Source: Paraburkholderia dilworthii
Lineage (GTDB): Bacteria > Pseudomonadota > Gammaproteobacteria > Burkholderiales > Burkholderiaceae
DNA length: 64,000 nucleotides
Assembly (NCBI RefSeq): GCF_000472525.1
Contig: NZ_AWZT01000007.1
Location: 124,001-188,000, forward strand
Reading direction: 5' to 3'
Shown here piece after piece: positions 50,031 to 63,244 of this stretch. A program made the translations under genes and the position numbers. Within the stretch, counting starts at the first letter, position 1. Every line of letters starts with the position of its first letter. The notes under the pieces are model-generated. The model had not been told where the DNA came from. It saw only the letters and a program-made list of their open reading frames with translations, and searched no databases.

Positions 50031-50915
50031 CTACGCGCAGAAGCCTTCGATCAGCGCCGCCACCTGCTCGGGCTGGTCGTGGTGCACCATATGCCCCGCC
50101 TCGTCGATGATCTTTTCGCGCCAGTCCGCGAACGCCTGAAAGCGCGCCTTGAATTCATCGAGCGGAATCTCGCCGGCGAGCGCAACGAGCGTCGGCGAAT
50201 GGGCGGCTTCGACGTGCAGCACTTTCGCGCTCACCTTGCGCCACACGGCCATGACCTCGTCGAGACGGTACAGCGCGGGACCGCGCAGCTTATGCGCCGG
50301 GTCGGCAAGCAGCATGAAACGCCCCTCGCCGTCCGGCTTCGACCAATGCTTCGCCAGAAACTGCGCACGCGCCGGGGCGAGACGCGGATTCGTTTTGACG
50401 AGACGGCCGGCGACTTCGTCGAGCGACGCGTAACGCTTCAGTTGCGGCGGATCACGCAGTTCGTCGAGCCAGTTTTGCAGACGTTTCGGCGCCTGCGCTG
50501 CATGCGAAGGCGCAAGTCCAAAGCCCTCCAGGTCGACCACGCGACGCACCCGCTCCGGCCGCACACCCGCATATAGGCAGACGACGTTCGCGCCGAGGCT
50601 GTGACCGACCAGATTGACCTGACCGGCCGGCGCATAGTGATCAAGCAATGCGTCGAGATCGGCCAGGTAATCGTGGAACCAGTAATGGCCACCGCCGCTT
50701 TGCGCGACCGGCCAGTCCGACAGGCCGAAGCCCCGCATGTCCGGCGCGATGACCTGCCAGTCGCCGCCGAGCGTATCGACGACGAACTGGAACGACGCCG
50801 CCACGTCCATCCAGCCGTGAAGCATGAACAGCGCTGGCGCATCGGGGCTGCCCCAACGCCGCACATGCAGACGGACGCCTCGCACGGCGACGAACTCGGA
50901 ACGGGAAGTGTTCAT
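50031..50915 (-). CDS. Alpha/beta-fold hydrolase
   Basis: The protein has 294 residues beginning MNTSRSEFVAVRGVRLHVRRW. It shows the oxyanion region FMLHGWMDVAASF, the nucleophile elbow GHSLGAN (Ser in the GxSxG context) and a final His in DEAGHMVHHDQPE. The catalytic triad is therefore probably intact. The substrate is unknown; the family covers esterases, epoxide hydrolases and haloperoxidases. It is 81 bases downstream of the DUF455 gene on the same strand. Confidence 0.88.
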   Translation of the reverse strand: MNTSRSEFVAVRGVRLHVRRWGSPDAPALFMLHGWMDVAASFQFVVDTLGGDWQVIAPDMRGFGLSDWPVAQSGGGHYWFHDYLADLDALLDHYAPAGQVNLVGHSLGANVVCLYAGVRPERVRRVVDLEGFGLAPSHAAQAPKRLQNWLDELRDPPQLKRYASLDEVAGRLVKTNPRLAPARAQFLAKHWSKPDGEGRFMLLADPAHKLRGPALYRLDEVMAVWRKVSAKVLHVEAAHSPTLVALAGEIPLDEFKARFQAFADWREKIIDEAGHMVHHDQPEQVAALIEGFCA

Positions 50916-50996
50916 GAGCGGATATGCAAAAAAGAATGATCGTTCGATTACAACGAGATAAGCGGACGGCGGGGCCGCTGCAAGTCGTAGGGAGCC

Positions 50997-51920
50997 TCAA
51001 TCGCGGGCGCCGGGCTCGGTCTGCGCGCTGTCCGTGTCGATGCCCGCCAACGCCGCCAGTTCCGCGAGTTCCGCCTCATCGAAACCGGCGTCGCGGCGCG
51101 CCTCGAAATTGAACGGACCGCGCAATTTCGGCGCGTGATACTGGTCGGCGAGGCGCGTGTAAGTGACATGCGGATCCAGACCGCCCTCGTCGCACAGATG
51201 ACGAAACCAGCGATTGCCGATCAGCACATGGCCGATTTCGTCGCGCAGGATCACGTCGAGAATCGACGCCGACGCATCGTCTCCCGCCTGCTGCAAGCGT
51301 GCGCGGATGGGCGGCGAGGCGTCGAGGCCGCGCGCTTCCAGCGTTCGCGGAACCAGCGCCATGCGCGCGAGCACGTCGCCGCGGGTACGTTCGCACATGT
51401 CCCACAGGCCGTCGTGAGCGGGAAAATCGCCGTACGCATGGCCGTATTCCGCGAGCCGCGCGGAAAGCAGCGAGAAGTGATACGCCTCTTCGGCCGCGAC
51501 CTTGAGCCAGTCGGTGTAGAAAGCGGCGGGCATGCCGGCGAAGCGCCAGACCGCGTCGAGCGCCAGGTTGATCGCGTTGAATTCGATATGGGCGAGCGCG
51601 TGCAGCAGCACCGCGCGCCCTTGCGCCGATTGCATGCTGCGCCGCCCGAGCTTGCGCGGCTCGACGAGTTCCGGCCGCGCGGGCCGGCCCGGCAATTCCG
51701 GCGGCTCGTCGAGTTGGAGGGTCGCGGAGCACGGCACGCTGCCATCGAGCACACCCGCATATAACGCGCGCGCCGCGGCCGCCTTCCTTGCCGGATCGGC
51801 TTCGCATAGCGCGGCGAGCGCTGCGTTACGCGCGCAAAGGGGCTGGCCGCCGATCTCGGGCGCGGACTGGACGATCGGAGCGGACGGCGCGGAGGAAGCG
51901 GGCGGAACGAGGGACATCAT
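50997..51920 (-). CDS. DUF455 ferritin-like domain protein
   Basis: The protein has 307 residues. Four-helix ferritin-like carboxylate and histidine ligands are seen in LLHALAHIEFNAINLALDA, VAAEEAYHFSLLSARL and ILDVILRDEIGHVLIGNRW, the DUF455 (YgfI-type) pattern. It probably binds a di-iron centre; the reaction is unknown. An ATG at 51917 two codons downstream is the alternative start. It is divergent from the gamma-carbonic anhydrase gene. Confidence 0.88.
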   Translation of the reverse strand: MMSLVPPASSAPSAPIVQSAPEIGGQPLCARNAALAALCEADPARKAAAARALYAGVLDGSVPCSATLQLDEPPELPGRPARPELVEPRKLGRRSMQSAQGRAVLLHALAHIEFNAINLALDAVWRFAGMPAAFYTDWLKVAAEEAYHFSLLSARLAEYGHAYGDFPAHDGLWDMCERTRGDVLARMALVPRTLEARGLDASPPIRARLQQAGDDASASILDVILRDEIGHVLIGNRWFRHLCDEGGLDPHVTYTRLADQYHAPKLRGPFNFEARRDAGFDEAELAELAALAGIDTDSAQTEPGARD

Positions 51921-52255
51921 GAAAGGGAATTGGCAAAGGCAATAAATAGACAGATGTCGAGTGGCGCGCGCCGCGGAGGGTTCGTCAACGGCAAGAGCGG
52001 CGGCTCGGAAGCGCTAGCACACCTGCACGCAAGACCGGCGTGACCCATCGAACACCCGCAGACGGCCAGGGCCGCTCGAACAGCCATGACAGGAACGCCC
52101 ACCGCCCGGCACATCTCGCCAAGCGGCACAACCACACAACCGTTTACAATACTCGATTCGACAATCGCGAGCGTCGGACGCGGCGACGAAGAGCCGCCAG
52201 CCACGCACGGCCGCGGTCCGTCCCGCGCCCAGCGAACGATCCACGAGGAGACAAC
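51921..52255. other. Divergent intergenic region DUF455 / gamma-carbonic anhydrase
   Basis: This 335-base gap holds a plus-strand TACAAT at 52145-52150 (context GTTTACAATAC), 106 bases before the carbonic anhydrase GTG, with a weak -35. GAGGAG at 52245-52250 is its ribosome site. The remainder shows no gene; the plus frame from 52040 is the same frame as the anhydrase but lacks a start signal. Confidence 0.55.
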
Positions 52256-52780
52256 GTGACCATTTACAAGCTTGGCGACGCCGCACCGAACATCCATGAA
52301 AGTGTGTTCGTCGCGGATTCCGCGACCATCATCGGCAATGTGACGCTCGCGGAGAATTCCAGCGTCTGGTTCGGCGCGACGCTTCGCGGCGACAACGAGC
52401 CGATCACGCTGGGCGCAGGCAGCAACGTCCAGGAAAACGCGGTCCTGCACACCGACCCCGGCTTTCCGCTGACGATCGAGCCGAACGTCACGATCGGCCA
52501 CCAGGTCATGCTGCACGGCTGCACGATCAAGGAAGGTTCGCTGATCGGCATTCAGGCGGTGGTCTTGAATGGAGCGGTAATCGGCCGCAACTGTCTGGTC
52601 GGAGCGGGCGCCATCGTCACCGAAGGCAAGGTGTTTCCCGATAATTCGCTGATTCTCGGCGCGCCCGCGAAAGTGGTGCGCGAATTGACCGAGACGGATA
52701 TCGCCAACATGCAGCGCGGCACGGCAAGCTATGCCGAGCGCCGCGAGCATTTCAAGGCGCAGCTCGTGCGCATCGGCTAA
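52256..52780 (+). CDS. Gamma-class carbonic anhydrase-like hexapeptide protein
   Basis: The protein has 174 residues from a GTG at 52256, supported by GAGGAG five bases upstream. Repeated hexapeptides build a left-handed beta-helix (SATIIGNVTL, SSVWFGATLRGDNEPI). Zinc-ligand histidines are in AVLHTDPGF and IGHQVMLHGC. This is the YrdA/PaaY/CaiE-type group; real carbonic anhydrase activity varies within it. hslO starts 42 bases downstream on the same strand. Confidence 0.9.
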   Translation: MTIYKLGDAAPNIHESVFVADSATIIGNVTLAENSSVWFGATLRGDNEPITLGAGSNVQENAVLHTDPGFPLTIEPNVTIGHQVMLHGCTIKEGSLIGIQAVVLNGAVIGRNCLVGAGAIVTEGKVFPDNSLILGAPAKVVRELTETDIANMQRGTASYAERREHFKAQLVRIG

Positions 52781-52822
52781 CCGGCCGGGCGCCGTGGCGC
52801 GCCATTCGATAGAGGAAAAGTT

Positions 52823-53773
52823 GTGAGCGACCAGTTGCAAAAATTCATGTTCAGCGCGGCGCCGGTGCGCGGCGAAATCGTCTCGCTGCGCAATACCTGG
52901 CAAGAAGTGCTGACGCGCCGCGAGTATCCGGCGCCGGTGCGGACGATTCTCGGCGAGATGATGGCCGCGTGTGCGCTGCTGTCGGCGAATCTGAAGTTCG
53001 ACGGAACGCTGATCATGCAGATTTTCGGCGACGGCCCGGCCAAGATGCTGGTGGTCCAATGCAGCTCCGATTTGTCGATGCGCGCCACCGCCAAGCTCTC
53101 CGGCGACGAAGGCAGCATGATCGGCGAAAGCGCCTCGCTGGTGGAACTGCTCAACGCAAGCGGCCACGGCCGCTGCGTGATCACGCTTGATCCGCGCGAC
53201 AAGAAACCGGGCCAGCAGCCGTACCAGAGCATCGTGCCGCTGTCGGGCGTGGACGGTCCGCTCAACTCGATGGCGGAAGTGCTCGAGCACTACATGCATC
53301 ACTCGGAACAGCTCGATACGCGCCTGTGGCTCGCGGCGAATGCCGAGCGCGCGGTCGGCATGCTGTTGCAGAAGCTGCCCGGCGACGGCGGCATCGTCCC
53401 CCACCCCGGCGAGCTCGACGCGGATACGTGGGAGCGCGTCTGCACGCTCGGCGGCACGCTGTCGCAAGACGAATTGCTGAAGGAAGAACCGGAGACGGTG
53501 TTCCGGCGGCTCTTCTGGCAGGAGAACGTCCAGCATTTCGAGCCGGCCGCCGCGCGCTTCGAATGCACCTGCTCGCGCGAAAAAGTCGGCTCGATGCTGA
53601 AGATGCTCGGTCGCGAGGAAGTGGACAGCGTGATCGAGGAGCGCGGCCACGTCGAGATCCATTGCGAGTTCTGCAACCAGCGGTATGAATTCGACCCGGT
53701 CGACGTGGCGCAACTTTTTCTCGCCAACGCACTCTCACAAGGTGTGACGCCGGCCGCCGGGCAACGGCACTGA
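52823..53773 (+). CDS. hslO: Redox-regulated holdase chaperone Hsp33
   Basis: Hsp33 protects unfolding proteins during oxidative stress. Its zinc is released when the cysteines oxidise. The protein has 316 residues from a GTG at 52823 with AGAGGA upstream. The redox switch is intact: C248-x-C250 (ECTC) and C281-xx-C284 (CEFC). The N-terminal domain has the conserved IMQIFGDGPAKMLVVQC and later PYQSIVPLSG. It follows the gamma-carbonic anhydrase gene. Confidence 0.96.
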   Translation: MSDQLQKFMFSAAPVRGEIVSLRNTWQEVLTRREYPAPVRTILGEMMAACALLSANLKFDGTLIMQIFGDGPAKMLVVQCSSDLSMRATAKLSGDEGSMIGESASLVELLNASGHGRCVITLDPRDKKPGQQPYQSIVPLSGVDGPLNSMAEVLEHYMHHSEQLDTRLWLAANAERAVGMLLQKLPGDGGIVPHPGELDADTWERVCTLGGTLSQDELLKEEPETVFRRLFWQENVQHFEPAAARFECTCSREKVGSMLKMLGREEVDSVIEERGHVEIHCEFCNQRYEFDPVDVAQLFLANALSQGVTPAAGQRH

Positions 53774-54007
53774 AACGACGGCTGGCTGCGCGGTCGCTTT
53801 CCGCGAGTGCGGCGGGGTCCATAGAAGAACCGGCCATACATGTCTTCGCCAGTAGTCACGCGCGCCGCCCACGCTTTCCATAAGCATCGGCGGCGCGGTA
53901 TCTTTGACGTTGCAAGGTTGCGCCGCCTTGCTTTGAGTCATAACGATACGTGCCGCGCCTGTTGCCTTGCATGTTTTACTTAGGTATCCGACCGATCGAG
54001 GCCGAAC

Positions 54008-54397
54008 ATGAACATTCCTACTTCGTTGCTACGTCCCACTCGCGCGCTTGGCATTCTGGCGGCACTGGCGGGCGTCACCGCGTTGGCCGGTTGCATGATG
54101 GACCCGCCGGGCCCTTCGCCCATTTACAGCCGGCTGCCCGCCGACCAGTCGGGCATGGCCAGCACCGCACAGCCGCTTTCCCCTGCGGAGCGTCAGCGCT
54201 ACGACTCAATCGACCAGCAGGTCATGGCCGAGCAGAACCAGGCCATCGCCGCCGAAAACGCCGCGCAGGCGTGGTCGCGCTACTACTACAGCCCGCCCGT
54301 GCCCGTCACCGTGTACGGCAGCTATTACGGCGGCGGATGGGGGCACGGCTGGGGCAGCGGTGTCGGCATCGGCTATGGATCGTATTGGGGCTGGTGA
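54008..54397 (+). CDS. Small lipoprotein with Tyr/Gly-rich C-terminus
   Basis: The protein has 129 residues from the ATG at 54008. The signal peptide ends with the lipobox ALAGCMM. A short linker and a helical stretch (LSPAERQRYDSIDQQVMAEQ) precede a Tyr/Pro then Gly/Trp/Tyr-rich tail (YYGGGWGHGWGSGVGIGYG). Such tails occur in exported proteins of unknown function in this family of bacteria. It is followed by a terminator and stands alone. I do not recognise a named family. Confidence 0.8.
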   Translation: MNIPTSLLRPTRALGILAALAGVTALAGCMMDPPGPSPIYSRLPADQSGMASTAQPLSPAERQRYDSIDQQVMAEQNQAIAAENAAQAWSRYYYSPPVPVTVYGSYYGGGWGHGWGSGVGIGYGSYWGW

Positions 54398-54490
54398 TGG
54401 TCCGGGCGGGGGCAATGCTGGGATGCCGGGATGCCGGCTAATGAGGCCTCGTCGCCGCCTCACTATCGGCTGCTGAATGGCTGTTGATGC

Positions 54491-54530
54491 AAAAAAGGCG
54501 CGGTTCAGTGTGATCTGAACCGCGCCTTTG
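54491..54530. terminator. Bidirectional terminator between lipoprotein gene and ftsB
   Basis: AAAGGCGCGGTTCAG and CTGAACCGCGCCTTT form a perfect 15-bp stem with a six-base loop (TGTGAT), with A6 on the left and TTT on the right. It serves both convergent transcripts. Confidence 0.9.
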
Positions 54531-54575
54531 TGCCGGCTTTGCATTGACCGCCGTCGCATTGACCCGCCGTCGCAC

Positions 54576-55007
54576 TCAGTGTCCGGGCTTCTTGTCTTTC
54601 GCTGCCTTGCCGCCGCGCTTGCGCTCAGGCTTTGTTCGCGACTCCGGATTCGGCACCACATGCAGCGGTGCAGCCGACACCTCGCCGCGAGTCGACGTCG
54701 TAGCCGAAGACGCGTTCGCCGCCGGCAACGGCGCATTCGGCGAAACGAACTGCACGAACACTTCGCCGTCCTTGACCATGCCCATTTCGTAGCGGGCACG
54801 CTCTTCGACGGCAGCGGTGCCGTTCTGCAAGTCCTGCACCTCGCCCTGAATTCGCTCGTTACGCAGTTTCGCGTCGGCGTTCTTTTGCATCTGCTGCGCG
54901 AGTTGCTGCTGCAGCTCGTGCACGCGCAGCCAGCCGCCGTGGCCCCACCAGAGCGGATACTGGATCAACGCCAGCAGAACGATCAGTACAGCAGTGACGA
55001 GCCGCAT
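54576..55007 (-). CDS. ftsB: Cell division protein FtsB
   Basis: FtsB is a bitopic inner-membrane protein that joins FtsL and FtsQ in the divisome. The 143-residue protein has one N-terminal membrane helix ([19 protein letters not shown]), a coiled coil ([20 protein letters not shown]) and the family segment [19 protein letters not shown]. The C-terminal 50 residues are a low-complexity basic tail absent from the ~105-residue E. coli protein. It follows eno, the standard eno-ftsB pair. Confidence 0.94.
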   Translation of the reverse strand: MRLVTAVLIVLLALIQYPLWWGHGGWLRVHELQQQLAQQMQKNADAKLRNERIQGEVQDLQNGTAAVEERARYEMGMVKDGEVFVQFVSPNAPLPAANASSATTSTRGEVSAAPLHVVPNPESRTKPERKRGGKAAKDKKPGH

Positions 55008-55028
55008 GAAGTAAGCACAATAAATACG

Positions 55029-55057
55029 CGCCGCCCTGCGCTATACGCAGGGCGGCG
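55029..55057 (-). terminator. Strong hairpin between eno and ftsB
   Basis: CGCCGCCCTGCG and CGCAGGGCGGCG form a perfect 12-bp stem with a CTATA loop. On the minus strand it is followed by CGTATTTATT, a partial U tract. It may reduce readthrough from eno into ftsB. Confidence 0.55.
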
Positions 55058-55123
55058 AGGTCAATCAGAGACGAAGAAAAACCGGCTCATCGGTCAGCGC
55101 GGGAAACAGTCCACTCACAACCA

Positions 55124-56529
<1,406 letters not shown>

Positions 56530-56667
56530 GCCCATGCCCATGCCAAGCACGGTCTCCCGACAGACAACCTACGCGCCGATACGTTCGACGACCATTGTGC
56601 GCATCCGCCACGTGCGCACTTTACCGGGCGGCCCAAGACGCAAGCCGACACGCGGCGAACGCGTGAA

Positions 56668-60118
<3,451 letters not shown>

Positions 60119-60360
60119 CTGCGGCTATCTCCGTTCTGTTTTTTTGCACGGCGGGTGAGGTCTGGCGGTTCTCGCGGGATGTGCGTGGTGCTGTGACGCT
60201 GGGTGATGCCGTGCGGAATGCTACGTCGTGACGTTTGCAGTGCAGTTTCCGTTAGCAAGGCCGCCCGCTTTGGCCGCATGCTTTTCTGCGTTGCTCTTAT
60301 GTGGTGCTATGCGTTGCTTTTTTCGGTTCCCCATGCCCGCGGCCGCAATCTGCAATCGGT

Positions 60361-63126
60361 TCAACGATCCATCCAGTAACGTCGGTGCGTGTCGCGATAA
60401 CGCTCGATCGTGAGTGCGGCATCGGGCGCATGCGGGCCCCGTCGCGCTGCAAAGTCCGGATCGATGAGAACGCGCACTGCGCCGTCCGTATCGCTGCGTC
60501 CGAGTTGGATATGCCGCGCCGAATAACGCGCCAGCACGCCCGCACTGGGATGATGAAACCGGTTGCGATAGCCTACCTGAAATAGCGCGACGAGCGGGTC
60601 GATAGAATCGAGGAACGGTTCGGTCGACGACGTCTTGCTGCCATGATGCGGGACCACGAGCACCTGAGCGCGCAGCATCTCGCGATCGCGCGACAACAGG
60701 ATGCGCTCGGCCGGCGCCTCGATGTCGGCGGTCAATAGCGCTGCAAGGCCTGTGCCTTGCGCTTGCTGTTGCGATCGGCTGTCGGCCGTGTCGTTCGGTT
60801 TGCCCTGTCGAGCGCGATCCGCCGTGTCGTGCGATCCGCTGTCCGCCGTTTGATCCGCTGTTCCGTTGGACCCGTCGTCCGCCCCACTCCGCTCATCCGA
60901 CGCCGAAACCGCACCCGGCAACGTGCTCACCCGCAGCACGCAGCAATGGGCATTCGGCTTGCCTTGCAGCGGCCCCGCGTCGGGCCAGAGCATCGAGAAT
61001 TCGACGCCGTCCCACTGCCAGCGCTGTCCCGCCGCGCATGGCAGCGTCTGCGCGCCGCGTTGCCGCGCATTCGCCCATAGCGCATTGGCCGGCGCGAGAG
61101 CCGCGACCATCTGACGGACTTCGATTGCATCCAGCACGGCCGGAGCGCCGCCAGAGTGGTCCGAATCGGCGTGGCTCACGATCAGCGTATCCAGAACGTT
61201 CACGCCGTGCGCCTGCAGATATGGCACGACGATCCTCTCGCCCGCGTGCGTGGACTCGGGGCCCGGCCCCGTGTCGAACAGCAGCACATGATGCGTCGTC
61301 TCGACCAGCACCGACGTGCCCTGCCCAACGTCCAGCGCGGTCAGCCGGAAGCTGCCATGCGGCGGCCCGGACGGCGCTGGCGCGAGCAGCGGCAACCACG
61401 TGAGCGGCGCCGCCCAGCGCAGCGGCCAGCCGCGCGGCGCGAGACACCAGAGCACGCCCGCCGCTGCGGCGGCGAGCGTCCATCCATCCGGCTGCGGCAA
61501 CCACCAGAGCGCCCACCGAGGCCCGGACAGCCACTGCAATCCGCCAGTCATCACGTCGAGCAATGCATGCGCGGTGCGCAGCGCGTAAGCATCGAGCGGC
61601 GCAGGCAACGCGACGCCTGCCAGCACTGACGGCGTGACGAGCAGGCTTACCCACGGAATCGCGAACGCGTTCGCGAGCGGCCCGATCAGTGGAATCTGTG
61701 CGAACCAGTAGACGGTCAGCGGCGCAAGCGCGACGGTGACAGCAAACTGGACGTGCGCGGCGCCGCGCAGCCTTCCACCGAAAGCGCGAATGCGGCGGAC
61801 CGCGGTGGCGCGCAGACGCGGCAATCGGCCGGGCGCGCCCCCGCTTTCGTCCGTCTTGTGCGTATGCTGTTCGCGATTCCGCACCCGGGGCCGCCCTGAG
61901 GTGGCGAACAGAATCGCCGCCACCGCGCAGAACGACAACCAGAATCCCGCCGACACGACCGCCCACGGATCGATCAATAGCACGAGCCCGAGCGCCCACG
62001 TGAGCACGCCCGAGCGCGGCACATTGCGCCCGCTCACGTAGGCGAGCGCAATGACGCCTGCCATCCACAGCGCGCGTTGCGCAGGCACGTTGAAGCCGGC
62101 CAACGCAGCATGCAACGCGGCGAAGAGCGCGCCGCCGGTCACCGCGATGATTTGCGCGGGAAGCCACAGCGGCCAGTTGCGGCCGACCCATCCGGAGCGT
62201 CGCCAGAATGCACCGGAAAGCCAGGCCGCGAGTCCCGCGGCAAAGCCGATATGCAACCCCGAAATCGCCACCAGATGGCTCGTGCCGCTGGCCCGCATCA
62301 ACTGCCAGTCGGTAGCGCTGATTTCGTCCTGTGCGCCAATCGCCAGTGCGACGACGATGCCGCGATGCGGCGCGCCGGCGAGCACCGCGTCGATCCGCGC
62401 ACGCAGCGCCGCGCGCCAGCGGTCCACCGTCACACGGACGCCGCGCGCATCCGGGTGCAACCGCACCCCCAGCGCCGCTGCGCTCACATAGCCGATGGCT
62501 CGCACGTTGCGCGCAAGCAAGGTGGCTTCAGCGTCACGCACGCCAAAGTTTGCATTGCCGTGCGGCCGTTTGAGACGCACACGCAGACGCCAGCGTTCGC
62601 CCGCTTGAAGCGGCGGCGGCGCTTCGTCAGCGATCCATGACAGTTGAACGACGCGCGGAAACCTGACCGGTTCGGCCGACGGCGATTCGACGGCAAGCGC
62701 GTCCGCCGACTCCACATCGAACAGAAAACGCACGCCCTTGTCGTCGCGCGCGGGCAGTCCTTTGATGCTGCCAATCACGTCGATGTCGCGGCCTTCCCAC
62801 GCGAGCGGCAGGCTCGCCGCAAGCCGTGTTTCGGCACGCCACGCCGCATAGCCAAAGCCTGCGCAGAACGCAGCGCACGAGAGCGCACTCCAGCCGGCGA
62901 ACGAGCGCAAGCGGCGAAGCGGCTCGTGCAAATGCGCGGCGCGCTCGCGGTCCTCCAGATGAGAACGTCCCCGCAAGCCCCACGCTGCCGCAACCGACGC
63001 CGCGCAAGCCAACGACACCACCGCGCACCAGCCGCCCCAGCCGGGCAGCGCCGCCTGCCGCTGAAGCCAGACGACGCCCAACGCAAATCCACACCACCAT
63101 GCACGCATCCGCCCTCCGCCCGCCAC
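60361..63126 (-). CDS. comEC: ComEC/Rec2-family DNA uptake channel
   Basis: ComEC forms the inner-membrane channel for incoming single-stranded DNA in natural transformation. The 921-residue protein has an N-terminal OB-like domain, the Competence domain (GIVVALAIGAQDEI, SGTSHLVAISGLHIGFAAG) with many membrane helices, and a C-terminal MBL domain (VSHADSDHSGGAPAVL, LVVPHHGSKTSS). A low-complexity insertion rich in Thr/Ala/Asp/Gln (encoded around 60755-60905) lies within the MBL domain. ATG 63126 and a second ATG six codons later are both possible. The membrane topology and domain order are complete, so it is probably functional if the other competence genes are present. Confidence 0.93.
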   Translation of the reverse strand: MAGGGRMRAWWCGFALGVVWLQRQAALPGWGGWCAVVSLACAASVAAAWGLRGRSHLEDRERAAHLHEPLRRLRSFAGWSALSCAAFCAGFGYAAWRAETRLAASLPLAWEGRDIDVIGSIKGLPARDDKGVRFLFDVESADALAVESPSAEPVRFPRVVQLSWIADEAPPPLQAGERWRLRVRLKRPHGNANFGVRDAEATLLARNVRAIGYVSAAALGVRLHPDARGVRVTVDRWRAALRARIDAVLAGAPHRGIVVALAIGAQDEISATDWQLMRASGTSHLVAISGLHIGFAAGLAAWLSGAFWRRSGWVGRNWPLWLPAQIIAVTGGALFAALHAALAGFNVPAQRALWMAGVIALAYVSGRNVPRSGVLTWALGLVLLIDPWAVVSAGFWLSFCAVAAILFATSGRPRVRNREQHTHKTDESGGAPGRLPRLRATAVRRIRAFGGRLRGAAHVQFAVTVALAPLTVYWFAQIPLIGPLANAFAIPWVSLLVTPSVLAGVALPAPLDAYALRTAHALLDVMTGGLQWLSGPRWALWWLPQPDGWTLAAAAAGVLWCLAPRGWPLRWAAPLTWLPLLAPAPSGPPHGSFRLTALDVGQGTSVLVETTHHVLLFDTGPGPESTHAGERIVVPYLQAHGVNVLDTLIVSHADSDHSGGAPAVLDAIEVRQMVAALAPANALWANARQRGAQTLPCAAGQRWQWDGVEFSMLWPDAGPLQGKPNAHCCVLRVSTLPGAVSASDERSGADDGSNGTADQTADSGSHDTADRARQGKPNDTADSRSQQQAQGTGLAALLTADIEAPAERILLSRDREMLRAQVLVVPHHGSKTSSTEPFLDSIDPLVALFQVGYRNRFHHPSAGVLARYSARHIQLGRSDTDGAVRVLIDPDFAARRGPHAPDAALTIERYRDTHRRYWMDR
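60816..60861. repeat. Short direct repeats inside the comEC low-complexity insertion
   Basis: GATCCGC(C/T)GT occurs at 60816-60825, 60833-60842 and 60852-60861. They lie within a wider stretch of similar CCG-rich units and encode the TAD-type residue pattern of the insertion. Confidence 0.65.
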
Positions 63127-63244
63127 TGGCTATGCGCCGGACGAGACGTCGGACAGCCGCGCGGCGCGGGGCGCGCAGGGCGTCAGTAAGCCGCCGGACG
63201 TGGGTCTCGCCCGGCGCGAACCACTCGTAAATCAATGAGGTTGA

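Noticed and set aside
50929..50960. GAATGATCGTTC palindrome-like sequence upstream of the alpha/beta-hydrolase gene
   Set aside because: Short and imperfect, with no clear promoter geometry around it.
51917..53713. 598-codon minus-strand open frame opposite the gamma-carbonic anhydrase and hslO genes
   Set aside because: It is antisense to two genes with clear families, has no domain and no ribosome site. High GC content makes long antisense frames common.
60279..60330. Possible fourth short tandem array (TGCTTTTCTGCGT, TGCTCTTATGTGG, TGCTATGCGT, TGCTTTTTTCGG)
   Set aside because: Only four units with unequal length (10-13 bp) and no clear phase; too weak to list as a repeat.
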